Part shown: positions 26,748 through 35,709 of the stretch, in pieces
How the letters are laid out: the number at the start of each line of letters is the position of its first letter
Numbering within the stretch: position 1 is the first letter of the stretch
DNA from: Emticicia sp. 21SJ11W-3
Lineage (GTDB): Bacteria > Bacteroidota > Bacteroidia > Cytophagales > Spirosomataceae
DNA: 64,000 nucleotides
Direction: 5' to 3'
Assembly: GCF_024138715.1 (NCBI RefSeq)
Contig: NZ_CP092074.1
Coordinates: 806,001 to 870,000 of the forward strand
Position numbers and translations under genes: made by a program
The notes under the pieces: model-generated
Told to the model about the DNA's origin: nothing
Databases searched by the model: none
What the model saw: only the letters and a program-made list of their open reading frames with translations

Positions 26748-29107
26748 AAAGAACAGCAATATATATACTAATTATAGTGGCAATTAGCTTATCTGGCTGT
26801 TCGGTTACCAAGCATATACCGCCAGGCGAAAGCCTTTACACCGGAGCCGAAATTAAAATTCAGGCCGATAGCCTGGTAAGCAGGTCTCAGATTAAGGAGG
26901 TGCGCAATCAGACTTCTGAGCTGATACGGCCCAAGCCCAATAGTACACTCTTCGGGTTTCCTTACAAAGTTTGGTTTTATTATTTATTCGGCGAACCTAA
27001 AAAACAAAAGGGATTCAAGAATTTTATAAGAAAAAGATTCGGAGAAGCCCCGGTGCTGGCCAACAAAAGGTCGGTTACCACCAGTGCGGCTATTATTACC
27101 AGTATGGCAAACAATGAAGGGTACTTCAGGTCGTCTACAAATGGCGAGCTGGTGGTAAAAGGAAAAAAAGCCAAAGGGGTGTACACGGTATTTCTTAAAC
27201 CCCGATACTTTATTAACGAAACCCGCTTTCTTATAAAAGACAGTAGCATTTTTCAGAAAAACTTCAAGTTGGCCGCGACGCGTACCCTCCTGAGAAAAGG
27301 AGACCCCTACCGTTTTGAAGTAGTAAAGATGGAACGCGAACGGGTTGACCAACTACTGAAACGCCGTGGTTTTTATTTTTTCAGACCAGACCACCTCATC
27401 ATAAAAGTTGATACCAACCAGAGTAACCATCTGGTGAACCTGTATGTTGATTTGAAACCCACGGTTAACCAAACGTCAATCAAACAGTATCGTATCGGCA
27501 ACATTTACGTCAATACAGACGCCACTGATTCACTGAGTGCAGATTTTGAACAAAAAGGAGGAATTAAAATATCTGACGTACGCAGAACTTATAAACCCAG
27601 GGTTTTTAACGATGCCATCGGTTTTCGCTCCGGAATGATATACAGTAGCATTGTACACGATGCCTCTTTGTCAAGACTGATTAACCTCCGTAACTTTAAA
27701 TTTGTAAAGAACCGTTTTGAGTTGGTGCCCAGGTCTGACTCCGCGCTGATTGACGTGCATTATGAAATGACACCGATGCGAAAAAAGGCTTTGCGGTCTG
27801 AAGTAACCGGTTCATCAAAATCTAATGGTCTGGTTGGGTTTCAGTTTGGTTTGAACTGGTCTAACAAAAATATGTTCAGAGGCGCTGAGCTGCTTAACAT
27901 TGGCGTAAATGCCGGTACAGATATTCAGATAAGTGGCCGTAAAAATGATAATATCAATAGCTATAATAAATATAATGTAACACTCGATTTATCATTCCCC
28001 AGGTTTGTTCTCCCTTTTTACAGGGTTAACCCAACAAGGAATCAGTCATTGCCAAAAACCAATCTTAATCTGGCGTATAACTGGCTGCAGCAAAGAGGAT
28101 TGGCACTGAATGACGACAGCACGACTTTTCCTTATACCCAATATGTGCTTACGTCGGCCACCGCATCATGGGGTTATGAATGGAGGCCAAACCCGAGAGT
28201 GATACATACCTTAACGCCGTTTTCGGTCAATTTTCTTAAGCCACGTAACATCAGCCAGCTATTTGTTGAGAAAATCTTTGAAAGTAACAACCCGGCAGAT
28301 TTACTTAGGTACGTAAGGGTGCTTGATACCCGCCTCATTCTTGGTGGCCAGTATACCGTTTCTTATACACCCCAGAGGCGAAACAGCAGGCATTATCTGA
28401 ACTTATCGGGCGGTATTGATATTGCAGGTAATATCGGGAGTCTGTTTGCAAAAAAAGGAGCAGACGCTACCTCACCTGCCTTATTGTTTGGTGTAGCTTA
28501 CGAACAGTATACACGCTTTGATGGAGAAGTAAGGTATTATTATGATATTTCGCCTAGCCTGCGTCTTGCCAACAGAATTGTGCTGGGTTATGGTATTCCT
28601 TACGGAAACTCAAAACAACTGCCACAGATTAAGCAATATTTTGTGGGGGGTAGCAATAGTATGAGGGCATTCAGGGCACGTTCGATTGGCCCGGGTCTTT
28701 ATCGTGCCGACTCAGTTACGGTTTCTATTTTTGGTTATTCGTCTTATGGAGATATAAAAATGGAAGGCAACACAGAGTTACGTTACAAGGCTACCAATTA
28801 TATTAATCTGGCTGCTTTTTTAGATGTCGGCAACGTGTGGATGAAGAAGGTTGACCCAATGGTTTCGGAATATGATGTTTCTTCTGAGTTTTCAAAGGAT
28901 TTTTATAAACAACTGGCCGTAGGAGGGGGGATAGGCCTTCGGCTGGATTTCAGCTACATAAAACTGCGGTTTGACCTGGCTACTCCGTTCAGAAAACCCT
29001 GGCTGCCTGACGGCGAGCGATGGGTATTAAAAGAAATTGATTTTTCAAGGAAAGCCTGGCGACAGGAGAACCTTATTCTGAATATCGCTGTCGACTACCC
29101 CTTCTGA
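26744..29107 (+). CDS. tamL: Omp85 family outer-membrane lipoprotein, TamL-type
   Basis: 787 residues. The start MKRTAIYILIIVAISLSGCSV has a clear lipobox (LSGC), the feature separating Bacteroidota TamL from TamA. POTRA-like domains cover about residues 30-400, and a 16-strand barrel the C-terminus. In the barrel, VGGSNSMRAFRARSIGPG is the Omp85 substrate loop motif ([VI]RGF-like) and the final strand ends in YPF. It works with TamB in outer-membrane assembly. Four-base overlap with tamB. A bidirectional terminator follows. Confidence 0.9.
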   Translation: MKRTAIYILIIVAISLSGCSVTKHIPPGESLYTGAEIKIQADSLVSRSQIKEVRNQTSELIRPKPNSTLFGFPYKVWFYYLFGEPKKQKGFKNFIRKRFGEAPVLANKRSVTTSAAIITSMANNEGYFRSSTNGELVVKGKKAKGVYTVFLKPRYFINETRFLIKDSSIFQKNFKLAATRTLLRKGDPYRFEVVKMERERVDQLLKRRGFYFFRPDHLIIKVDTNQSNHLVNLYVDLKPTVNQTSIKQYRIGNIYVNTDATDSLSADFEQKGGIKISDVRRTYKPRVFNDAIGFRSGMIYSSIVHDASLSRLINLRNFKFVKNRFELVPRSDSALIDVHYEMTPMRKKALRSEVTGSSKSNGLVGFQFGLNWSNKNMFRGAELLNIGVNAGTDIQISGRKNDNINSYNKYNVTLDLSFPRFVLPFYRVNPTRNQSLPKTNLNLAYNWLQQRGLALNDDSTTFPYTQYVLTSATASWGYEWRPNPRVIHTLTPFSVNFLKPRNISQLFVEKIFESNNPADLLRYVRVLDTRLILGGQYTVSYTPQRRNSRHYLNLSGGIDIAGNIGSLFAKKGADATSPALLFGVAYEQYTRFDGEVRYYYDISPSLRLANRIVLGYGIPYGNSKQLPQIKQYFVGGSNSMRAFRARSIGPGLYRADSVTVSIFGYSSYGDIKMEGNTELRYKATNYINLAAFLDVGNVWMKKVDPMVSEYDVSSEFSKDFYKQLAVGGGIGLRLDFSYIKLRFDLATPFRKPWLPDGERWVLKEIDFSRKAWRQENLILNIAVDYPF

Positions 29108-29127
29108 CAGAACAGAAACGAACGCAT

Positions 29128-29162
29128 AAAAGGGTGTACCTCAAAAAGAAGTACACCCTTTT
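29128..29162. terminator. bidirectional terminator between tamL and rpoZ
   Basis: AAAAGGGTGTAC (29128-29139) pairs with GTACACCCTTTT (29151-29162). A-run and T-run on either side serve both convergent transcripts. Confidence 0.85.
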
Positions 29163-29183
29163 TATTTCTGAAATACAAAGTTA

Positions 29184-29489
29184 TTATTCTTCGTCTTTTA
29201 CACGAAACTCTACTCTGTCTTCAGCAAATTCGTCAAGCGCTATTGAAGTTGGCTTTGGCTGACGCTCATAGAATCTTGAGATTTCTATTTGCTCACGGTT
29301 TTCGAAAATTTCTTCAAGGTTATCGATATTCGAAGCAAACTCCGCCAGTTTCTGTGTCAATTCTTCTTTGGTCTTTACAGCCACCTGTTTCGCACGTTGC
29401 GAAACAATGAATACAGACTCATAAACATTGCCTGTTTTTGCAGCAAGTTTATCTACGTCTCTGGTTACTATTGAAGGATTTACTGCCAT
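29184..29489 (-). CDS. rpoZ: RNA polymerase omega-like subunit
   Basis: 101 residues. It matches the Bacteroidota omega-like protein: SIVTRDVDKLAAKTGNVYESVFIVSQRAKQVAV near the start, then an acidic C-terminus (DEFAEDRVEFRVKDEE). Omega helps assemble the beta-prime subunit. Position supports the call: it lies 86 bases downstream of bamD on the same strand, the usual bamD-rpoZ-coaBC order in this phylum. Here the next gene of that order, coaBC, is 7.4 kb further on, beyond tamL and tamB. Confidence 0.85.
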   Translation of the reverse strand: MAVNPSIVTRDVDKLAAKTGNVYESVFIVSQRAKQVAVKTKEELTQKLAEFASNIDNLEEIFENREQIEISRFYERQPKPTSIALDEFAEDRVEFRVKDEE

Positions 29490-29575
29490 AATATAAAAAC
29501 CCCTGCCTCTGAGGGGTGCTTGATTTTGTGTAATGATATAAGATAAGAATGCCTTTTGAGGCCCCGGGCAATGCC

Positions 29576-30475
29576 TTATCCTTTTTTTGCAGTTTCTGCC
29601 TTCTGGGCTTCAGCTGCCTGTTTAGCTTTCAGTTCTTTTATTTCCTGCTCAATTTTAGCAATGCGCTCCAGTTCTTTATTAGCTCCGTCATACGCTTTTT
29701 GCGCCTGCTTCATATACTTGCTTTTAGGATACGCATCTATAAATTCTTCATAGAATTTAAGTACATCCAGAAAACGTTCTTTTTGTTTGTTTTCAAAACT
29801 TACCACAGCCAATTCATATTGAGACTGCACTTTCAGAAAGGCCAGTTCTTCGTTATACTCAGAGTCAGGGAAATCTCTCTGAAAATTATCAATAGCTACA
29901 ACCGCCGCTTTAAAATTGGCAATTGTTACACCACTGGTTTTATAATAGAGTTTTGCCTTCTCATAGGCTTTTTCTTCCAGCCTGTGTCTGAGGTCAATCA
30001 GGTTCTGATTGGCGCTTTCGGCATATTTACTGCCCGGAAAACTATTGATAAACGTTTGAAGGGCATCAATAGCCGTAAGCGTGTTGGTCTGGTCAAGGTT
30101 GAAGTTCGGCGAATCTTTGTACATCGAAAAGGCGTACATATAAAAAGCTTCTTCTGCAAGCGGGCTATTGGCATAAGTTGAGTAAAAACTCTTGAACAAA
30201 TAAGAGCTCATACTATACTGCTTCTGCTGATACTGCGAATAAGCATTAAAAAACTGCGCCTGTTCCGCCAGTGAATCTCCCTTCAACAACGGTATTATCT
30301 CTTCAAAAAGTAAACCGGCTTTATAATAGTCTCCCTTTTTGTAGTATTGGTTAGCCGCTTTGTATTTTTCTTCGGTTGTACCTTTTTTCTGTAACCGGGC
30401 AAACTTGGCCGAGCACGCTGAAGATAATACAATTACGACAAATAAAAGGGCGGTATATGGTCTTTTCAAAAACAT
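29576..30475 (-). CDS. bamD: outer membrane protein assembly factor BamD
   Basis: 299 residues. Lipoprotein signal with lipobox (VIVLSSAC), then TPR-like helical repeats: EKYKAANQYYKKGDYYKAGLLFEEIIPLLKG, QAQFFNAYSQYQQKQYSMSSYLFKSFYSTYANSPLAEEAFYMYAFS, FINSFPGSKYAESAN and KFYEEFIDAYPKSKYMKQAQKAYD. The C-terminus is a charged coiled coil rich in K, E and A. It is the lipoprotein partner of BamA in the beta-barrel assembly machine. First in the split bamD-rpoZ unit. Confidence 0.92.
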   Translation of the reverse strand: MFLKRPYTALLFVVIVLSSACSAKFARLQKKGTTEEKYKAANQYYKKGDYYKAGLLFEEIIPLLKGDSLAEQAQFFNAYSQYQQKQYSMSSYLFKSFYSTYANSPLAEEAFYMYAFSMYKDSPNFNLDQTNTLTAIDALQTFINSFPGSKYAESANQNLIDLRHRLEEKAYEKAKLYYKTSGVTIANFKAAVVAIDNFQRDFPDSEYNEELAFLKVQSQYELAVVSFENKQKERFLDVLKFYEEFIDAYPKSKYMKQAQKAYDGANKELERIAKIEQEIKELKAKQAAEAQKAETAKKG

Positions 30476-30547
30476 GGGTGCAAAGATAATAAAAATTGTA
30501 TGCTTTCAGAACGAAAAATCAAGCATAATTATTTTTATCACAGCCAA

Positions 30548-31840
30548 TTAAGCCATAACTTCTTTCAGGCTGGCTTCGTTGGCCTCAAGAATAGCGCTCA
30601 CATGGGCGTCAGTCAGGGCTGTTGATAAGAAAAGTGCTTCATACTGAGACGGCGCCAGATAAATGCCTCTGTTAAGCATGGCATGAAAATACCTGCCGAA
30701 GCGAGGGATATCTGAGGTTTTAGCCGACTCAAAATCAACCACAGGCTGGTCGGTAAAAAACAGGCTGTACATAGAGCCAATGTGGTTAATCTGGTAGTTT
30801 AAGCCAAGCTTTTTAAGTATTTCTTTAATACCCCCAACAATTTTACTACCGGTGTTTTCCAGTTGTGTGTAAACTTCAGGGTGTTCGTTCAGGTAAGTAA
30901 GCATGGTGTAACCAGCAGCCATGGCTATGGGGTTGCCCGACAAAGTGCCTGCCTGATACACAGGGCCTTGCGGAGATACACAGTCCATGATTTCCTTGCG
31001 GCCACCGTAAGCCCCTACCGGCATACCCCCGCCAATTATTTTGCCCAGGGTAGTCAGGTCTGGTTTGATATTGAAACGCTCTTGCGCACCTCCTTTGGCT
31101 AAACGGAAGCCTGTCATTACCTCATCAAAAATCAATACAATGCCTTCTTTGGTACACAGGTCTCTCAAGCCCTGCAAAAAGCCCTCTTTAGGTAACACAC
31201 AACCCATGTTTCCTACAACCGGTTCCAGTATCAGCGCTGCCACCTGATTCTTATTAGCATCTACCAATTGCTGCACGGCTTCCAGATTATTAAATGGAGC
31301 CGTAAGGGTATCATTAGCCACACCTTTGGTTACACCCGGGCTGTCTGGTACACCCATGGTTACAGCACCGCTGCCTGCGGCAATCAGAAAAGAGTCGCCG
31401 TGTCCATGATAACAACCTTCAAATTTGATGATTTTATCTCTACCTGTAAAGCCTCTTGCCACCCGGATAGCCGCCATAGTAGCTTCAGTACCCGAGTTAA
31501 CCATGCGTACTTTTTCAATAGAAGGCACCATATCAATAATCAGTTCGGCCATTTCTACCTCGCGGCGGGTGGGTGCGCCAAACGAAAATGAGTTTTTGAT
31601 GGCTTCGCGCACGGCTTCTTCTACCGGCTCATAGGCATGGCCGAGAATCATAGGCCCCCATGAGTTGATTAATTCTATATATTGATTGTCGTCTTCGTCA
31701 TAGATGTAGGCACCTTTGGCTTTTTTTATAAAAATAGGATTACCACCTACCGATTTAAAGGCTCTTACAGGAGAGTTAACTCCACCGGGAATAAAATTTT
31801 TAGCTCTGGCAAAAAGTGCCTCGCTTGTATGGGTTATCAT
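30548..31840 (-). CDS. hemL: glutamate-1-semialdehyde 2,1-aminomutase
   Basis: 430 residues, usual length. It converts glutamate-1-semialdehyde to 5-aminolevulinate in the C5 haem route. Seen: [18 protein letters not shown] at the start, [38 protein letters not shown], the PLP lysine in [16 protein letters not shown] and [16 protein letters not shown]. It indicates the glutamyl-tRNA route to haem, consistent with hemF elsewhere in the window. It runs in the same direction as bamD, 72 bases away, but no conserved link is known to me. Confidence 0.96.
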   Translation of the reverse strand: MITHTSEALFARAKNFIPGGVNSPVRAFKSVGGNPIFIKKAKGAYIYDEDDNQYIELINSWGPMILGHAYEPVEEAVREAIKNSFSFGAPTRREVEMAELIIDMVPSIEKVRMVNSGTEATMAAIRVARGFTGRDKIIKFEGCYHGHGDSFLIAAGSGAVTMGVPDSPGVTKGVANDTLTAPFNNLEAVQQLVDANKNQVAALILEPVVGNMGCVLPKEGFLQGLRDLCTKEGIVLIFDEVMTGFRLAKGGAQERFNIKPDLTTLGKIIGGGMPVGAYGGRKEIMDCVSPQGPVYQAGTLSGNPIAMAAGYTMLTYLNEHPEVYTQLENTGSKIVGGIKEILKKLGLNYQINHIGSMYSLFFTDQPVVDFESAKTSDIPRFGRYFHAMLNRGIYLAPSQYEALFLSTALTDAHVSAILEANEASLKEVMA

Positions 31841-32015
31841 TAGCCGATTTATTTTAATTCAAGTTGGGTACAAAGGTCGTTAAGAAATGGATATGAAGAA
31901 AGTTTTTTGCAATTTTAGGTAATCTTAACTGCTACGTCTTGGGCTGACCAGGGTTTACTTCATTGCAAATATGCATGCTTTCTTTTATCAGTACTCTGCA
32001 TTTTTTTTATAACAA

Positions 32016-32471
32016 TTATATCGGCAGCACCGTAGTACTCTTCACCTCCGACATTACAAAAAAACTATGGATGAGCGATACACTGGGTAGCACTGATAAC
32101 TTCTGCTGGTGAAACTGGTGATAGCTTTCCATGTCTGGCACTACAATTTTCAGCAGGTAATCGAAACTGCCGGAAACGAAATCACAACTGGTTACTTCGG
32201 GCAGGTCAAGTATTGACTGATTGAAATCTTCAGAGGTATCATGCGTTTGTTTGATGAGCGTTACCTGGCAATAGACGGTCAGGTGCTTGCCCAGTTTCTT
32301 TTTATTAAGTATTGATACGTATTTTTCAATGATGCCTTCCTGTTCCATTCGCTTAATGCGGTCATGCACGGGCGTAAGCGATAGGTTTATCTGGCGGGCT
32401 ATCTCTTTAAAAGTAAGGTGGGCGTTCCCCTGCAATAGCCTCAATATCTTTCTGTCGGTTTCGTCTATCAT
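32016..32471 (-). CDS. Lrp/AsnC family transcriptional regulator
   Basis: 151 residues. N-terminal helix-turn-helix (DRKILRLLQGNAHLTFKEIARQINLSLTPVHDRIKRMEQEGIIEKYVSILN) and C-terminal RAM ligand-binding domain (FDYLLKIVVPDMESYHQFHQQKL). Lrp-type proteins sense amino acids. It is divergent from alanine dehydrogenase, a frequent pairing, so it probably controls ald in response to alanine or another amino acid (inference). Confidence 0.92.
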   Translation of the reverse strand: MIDETDRKILRLLQGNAHLTFKEIARQINLSLTPVHDRIKRMEQEGIIEKYVSILNKKKLGKHLTVYCQVTLIKQTHDTSEDFNQSILDLPEVTSCDFVSGSFDYLLKIVVPDMESYHQFHQQKLSVLPSVSLIHSFFVMSEVKSTTVLPI

Positions 32472-32651
32472 GGTGTTTATATTGCGTTTGTTTCAATTTC
32501 TTTTTTCCGGTTTAAAAACAAGTTGCCGAAAATTTTTCTTTCAGCTTATGAAATTCCTTATCGGTAAAAGAAGAAATTTATGTAAATATAGTCAATGAAA
32601 GAATTAATTTCTTATTTTTTGTTAATTAGAAAAAATATTTTCTTCGTTTGC

Positions 32652-32659
32652 TAACTTTG
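32652..32659 (+). promoter_or_regulatory. -7 type promoter element of ald
   Basis: TAACTTTG matches TAnnTTTG, 105 bases before the ald start. The 292-base lrp-ald intergenic region is AT-rich with runs such as AATTAATTTC and AAAAAATATTTT, compatible with Lrp-type binding, but I see no well-defined operator. Confidence 0.45.
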
Positions 32660-32763
32660 TTGTGCAATTACACTTCATCAAGAAAGAAAAAACAACCAAT
32701 AACGCTACAGGTACTTACCTTGTAACTTTATTGAACACTTCATCAACAAACTTTTCATAGAGA

Positions 32764-33876
32764 ATGATAATCGGGGTACCAAAGGAAATTAAAAACAACG
32801 AGAACAGAGTTGCACTTACACCAGCAGGCGTAGCAGAATTTAAAAAACACGGGCACTCAGTATATGTGCAGTCAACGGCAGGCGAAGGCAGCGGTTTTTC
32901 TGACGAAGAATACACCAAAGCCGGTGCCACATTGCTTCCAACTATTGAAGAGGTGTATGGCATTGCCGAAATGATTGTGAAGGTGAAAGAACCTATTGCT
33001 TCAGAGTATAACCTTATCAAAAAAGATCAGCTGCTATTTACTTATTTCCATTTTGCGTCTTCAGAAGAACTGACTCATGCCATGATTAAACAACAGGCGG
33101 TGTGTCTGGCTTATGAAACGGTAGAAAAAGCAGACAGAAGCCTGCCTTTGCTGGTGCCGATGTCTGAAGTTGCGGGCCGTATGGCTATTCAGGAAGGAGC
33201 CAAATATCTGGAGAAACCATTAAAAGGTAAAGGAATATTGTTAGGGGGTGTACCGGGTGTTCCACCGGCCAAAGTATTGGTTTTAGGTGGTGGTATAGTT
33301 GGTACACAGGCAGCCAAAATGGCCGCAGGCCTTGGCGCAAGAGTAGTGATAATGGATGTGAGCCTGCCGCGTTTAAGATATCTGTCAGACATAATGCCGC
33401 AGAACGTGGTAACGATTATGTCTAACGAATACAATATCCGTGAGGCTATCCGCGAAGCAGATTTAATAGTTGGAGCAGTTTTGATACCAGGTGCTAAAGC
33501 GCCTCATCTCATTACCAGAGATATGCTTAAAACCATGCGTGCAGGTACTGTTGTGGTTGACGTAGCCGTTGACCAGGGCGGTTGTATAGAAACCTGTACA
33601 CCTACCACGCATGAGAACCCGACGTTCATTATTGATGATGTTGTACATTACTGTGTGGCCAACATGCCGGGTGCGGTGCCATATACATCAACTTTGGCTT
33701 TAACAAACGCAACCTTACCATACGCCATTCAGCTGGCTAATAAGGGCTGGAAAAAAGCATGTACCGAAAATGATGAATTAAAGAAAGGACTTAACGTTGT
33801 AAACGGAAAAGTGGTTTACAAGGGTGTTGCCGATGCGTGGGGACTGGAATTTGAAGAGGTTGCAACAGTTTTGTAA
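32764..33876 (+). CDS. ald: alanine dehydrogenase
   Basis: 370 residues, the standard length. NAD-dependent interconversion of L-alanine and pyruvate with ammonia. Seen: IGVPKEIKNNENRVALTPAGV at the start with the substrate arginine, VKVKEP with the catalytic lysine, YFHFASS with the histidine, the nucleotide-binding loop LVLGGGIVGTQAA, and VDVAVDQGGCIETC with the aspartate. A terminator follows, so it is a single-gene unit facing lrp. Confidence 0.96.
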   Translation: MIIGVPKEIKNNENRVALTPAGVAEFKKHGHSVYVQSTAGEGSGFSDEEYTKAGATLLPTIEEVYGIAEMIVKVKEPIASEYNLIKKDQLLFTYFHFASSEELTHAMIKQQAVCLAYETVEKADRSLPLLVPMSEVAGRMAIQEGAKYLEKPLKGKGILLGGVPGVPPAKVLVLGGGIVGTQAAKMAAGLGARVVIMDVSLPRLRYLSDIMPQNVVTIMSNEYNIREAIREADLIVGAVLIPGAKAPHLITRDMLKTMRAGTVVVDVAVDQGGCIETCTPTTHENPTFIIDDVVHYCVANMPGAVPYTSTLALTNATLPYAIQLANKGWKKACTENDELKKGLNVVNGKVVYKGVADAWGLEFEEVATVL

Positions 33877-33901
33877 GATAACGATTGTTTTGTGCCATAA
33901 A

Positions 33902-33930
33902 GCCTCTTCCCTTTAGGAAGAGGTTTTTTT
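33902..33930 (+). terminator. terminator after ald
   Basis: CCTCTTCC (33903-33910), loop CTTTA, GGAAGAGG (33916-33923), then a T-run. Confidence 0.9.
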
Positions 33931-33957
33931 TATGTCTAAAAAAATGCAATTTGCAGC

Positions 33958-34587
33958 ATGGAAAAGAAACAGAAATACTATACCGTTTGGGAGGGCCGGA
34001 AGAGTGGCGTTTATGCATCATGGGATGAATGCAAAAAACAGGTAGAGGGGTTTCAGGGAGCCAAGTATAAATCTTTCGACAGCCGTGCAGAGGCCGAAAA
34101 GGCTTTGAAAGAAAACTATTGGAAACATACCCAGAGTGGTGGCCAGAAGCAGACCAAGATACCAGCATCGGCTTTTCCTCCGCCTATTCTTGAGTCTATC
34201 GTTGTTGATGCGGCGTGGAATTCGGTAAAAAAAGACATGGAGTATCAGGGGTTTTATCTGAAAACAAAAGAAAGAATTTTTCATAAAGGCCCGTTTCCGA
34301 AGGCAACCAATAATATTGGCGAATTTCTGGCGATTGTGCATGCGCTGGCATACCTGAAAAAAATGAATTCGCCATTACCCGTTTACTCTGATTCGCGAAC
34401 GGCCATCAGTTGGGTGCGCAATAAAAAAGCCAATACTAAACTGGAAGAAGCCGGCGGCAATGAAGAAGTTTTTGACCTGCTTGACCGGGCCGAGAAATGG
34501 CTGCAAAGTAATACCTACCCCAATAAAGTTCTGAAATGGGAAACGGATTACTGGGGTGAGAATCCGGCAGATTTTGGTAGAAAATAA
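33958..34587 (+). CDS. rnhA: ribonuclease H with N-terminal viroplasmin (hybrid-binding) domain
   Basis: 209 residues. Residues 4-50 form a viroplasmin-like domain (YYTVWEGRKSGVYASWDECKKQVEGFQGAKYKSF), found in eukaryotic-type RNase H1 and in Bacteroidota proteins. It binds RNA/DNA hybrids. The RNase H domain follows, with acidic positions in VVDAAWN, NIGEFLAIVHAL, VYSDSRTA and NPADFG. The usual TDGSC-type first motif is VDAAWN here. The enzyme removes RNA from RNA/DNA hybrids. Single gene after the ald terminator. Confidence 0.9.
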   Translation: MEKKQKYYTVWEGRKSGVYASWDECKKQVEGFQGAKYKSFDSRAEAEKALKENYWKHTQSGGQKQTKIPASAFPPPILESIVVDAAWNSVKKDMEYQGFYLKTKERIFHKGPFPKATNNIGEFLAIVHALAYLKKMNSPLPVYSDSRTAISWVRNKKANTKLEEAGGNEEVFDLLDRAEKWLQSNTYPNKVLKWETDYWGENPADFGRK

Positions 34588-34599
34588 AGGAATAAAAAA

Positions 34600-34625
34600 C
34601 AGGCTGCCCGATACCGAACAGCCTG
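34600..34625 (-). terminator. hairpin between rnhA and the PfkB kinase gene
   Basis: CAGGCTG (34600-34606) pairs with CAGCCTG (34619-34625). On the minus strand it is followed by TTTTTTATT, serving the kinase transcript. Confidence 0.65.
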
Positions 34626-34657
34626 CCAGAAAACATGTATAGTGGTTAGATTAAAGC

Positions 34658-35575
34658 TTAATTCAGATTAAAGCTTGCCAGCTTTTTAAATTCTCCGAGA
34701 CGCGCGTTAATTTCTTCCTGCGTAAGATTCTGGATTCTTTCAGAGCCAAACTGTTCAACACAGAAAGAAGCCATAGCCGACCCATAGATTATGGCACGTT
34801 TCATGTTTTCAAAACTCAGGTCATCGGTTTGTGCCAGATACGAAATAAAACCTCCTGCAAAAGTATCACCTGCACCGGTTGGGTCAAACACCTCTTCTAA
34901 TGGCAGGGCAGGGCAGAAGAAAATGTTATCGTCCTGAAACAACAAAGCGCCATGCTCTCCTTTTTTTATGATAAGCGTTTTAGGCCCCATAGCCATAATG
35001 GTTTTGGCTGCTCTGCGAAGCGAGTAATCGCCAGACAACATTCTTGCTTCTTCGTCATTTATGGTTAAACAATCAACGTGTTTCAACAAAGCCTTTAAAT
35101 CAACATTGGCAATTTCAATCCAGAGGTTCATGGTATCAACCATAACAAATTTAGGCCGGTTATGCAGGCGGGTCAGCACACGCATCTGAATTTCAGGCGA
35201 GGTATTACCCAGCATCAGGTATTTACAATCCTGGTAGGCTTCCGGAATTTTAGGGTCAAAATCACCCATTACATTTAGTTGAGTTTCCAGGCTGTCGCGA
35301 GAATTCATGTCGTTGTGATAACGGCCATGCCAGAAAAACGTTTTTCCGCCTTCTACAATTTCAAGTCCGCGGGTATCTACTCCGTGCGTTTCCAGCACGT
35401 TTATCATGCTTTGAGGGAAATCTTCGCCTACAACGGCAACCAGGTTGTTCTCTTTTACAAAATAAGAGGCAGTAAGCGTAATAAAAGTAGCAGCACCGCC
35501 AATGATTTTATCTGTTTTTCCGAACGGTGTTTCGAGTTTATCGAATGCCACCGAGCCAACTGTAAGTAAAGACAT
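34658..35575 (-). CDS. PfkB (ribokinase) family sugar kinase
   Basis: 305 residues. Glycine-rich start with GGAATFITLTASYF, phosphate-acceptor side motifs, and the PfkB signature near the C-terminus, EEVFDPTGAGDTFAGGFISYLA, where the catalytic aspartate is in GAGD. CLTINDEEARMLSGD marks the middle of the fold. It phosphorylates a sugar or nucleoside; the substrate cannot be read from the sequence, and there are no sugar-pathway genes next to it. Single gene. Confidence 0.88.
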   Translation of the reverse strand: MSLLTVGSVAFDKLETPFGKTDKIIGGAATFITLTASYFVKENNLVAVVGEDFPQSMINVLETHGVDTRGLEIVEGGKTFFWHGRYHNDMNSRDSLETQLNVMGDFDPKIPEAYQDCKYLMLGNTSPEIQMRVLTRLHNRPKFVMVDTMNLWIEIANVDLKALLKHVDCLTINDEEARMLSGDYSLRRAAKTIMAMGPKTLIIKKGEHGALLFQDDNIFFCPALPLEEVFDPTGAGDTFAGGFISYLAQTDDLSFENMKRAIIYGSAMASFCVEQFGSERIQNLTQEEINARLGEFKKLASFNLN

Positions 35576-35709
35576 ATATTGATGTGTCCCTTTAGATATT
35601 GGGTAAACGTTTATTTAGTGAAAAATAGAATATTAAATGTGTGTTTTGAAGCAAAAAACGCCACAAAATTAGTAAAAAACCTGATACTTTTTGTATTAAT
35701 GGTCTACGA

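Noticed and set aside
29549-30181. Long plus-strand open frame antisense to bamD
   Set aside because: Phenylalanine-rich translation is the shadow of the bamD coding strand, and bamD is clear by motifs and context.
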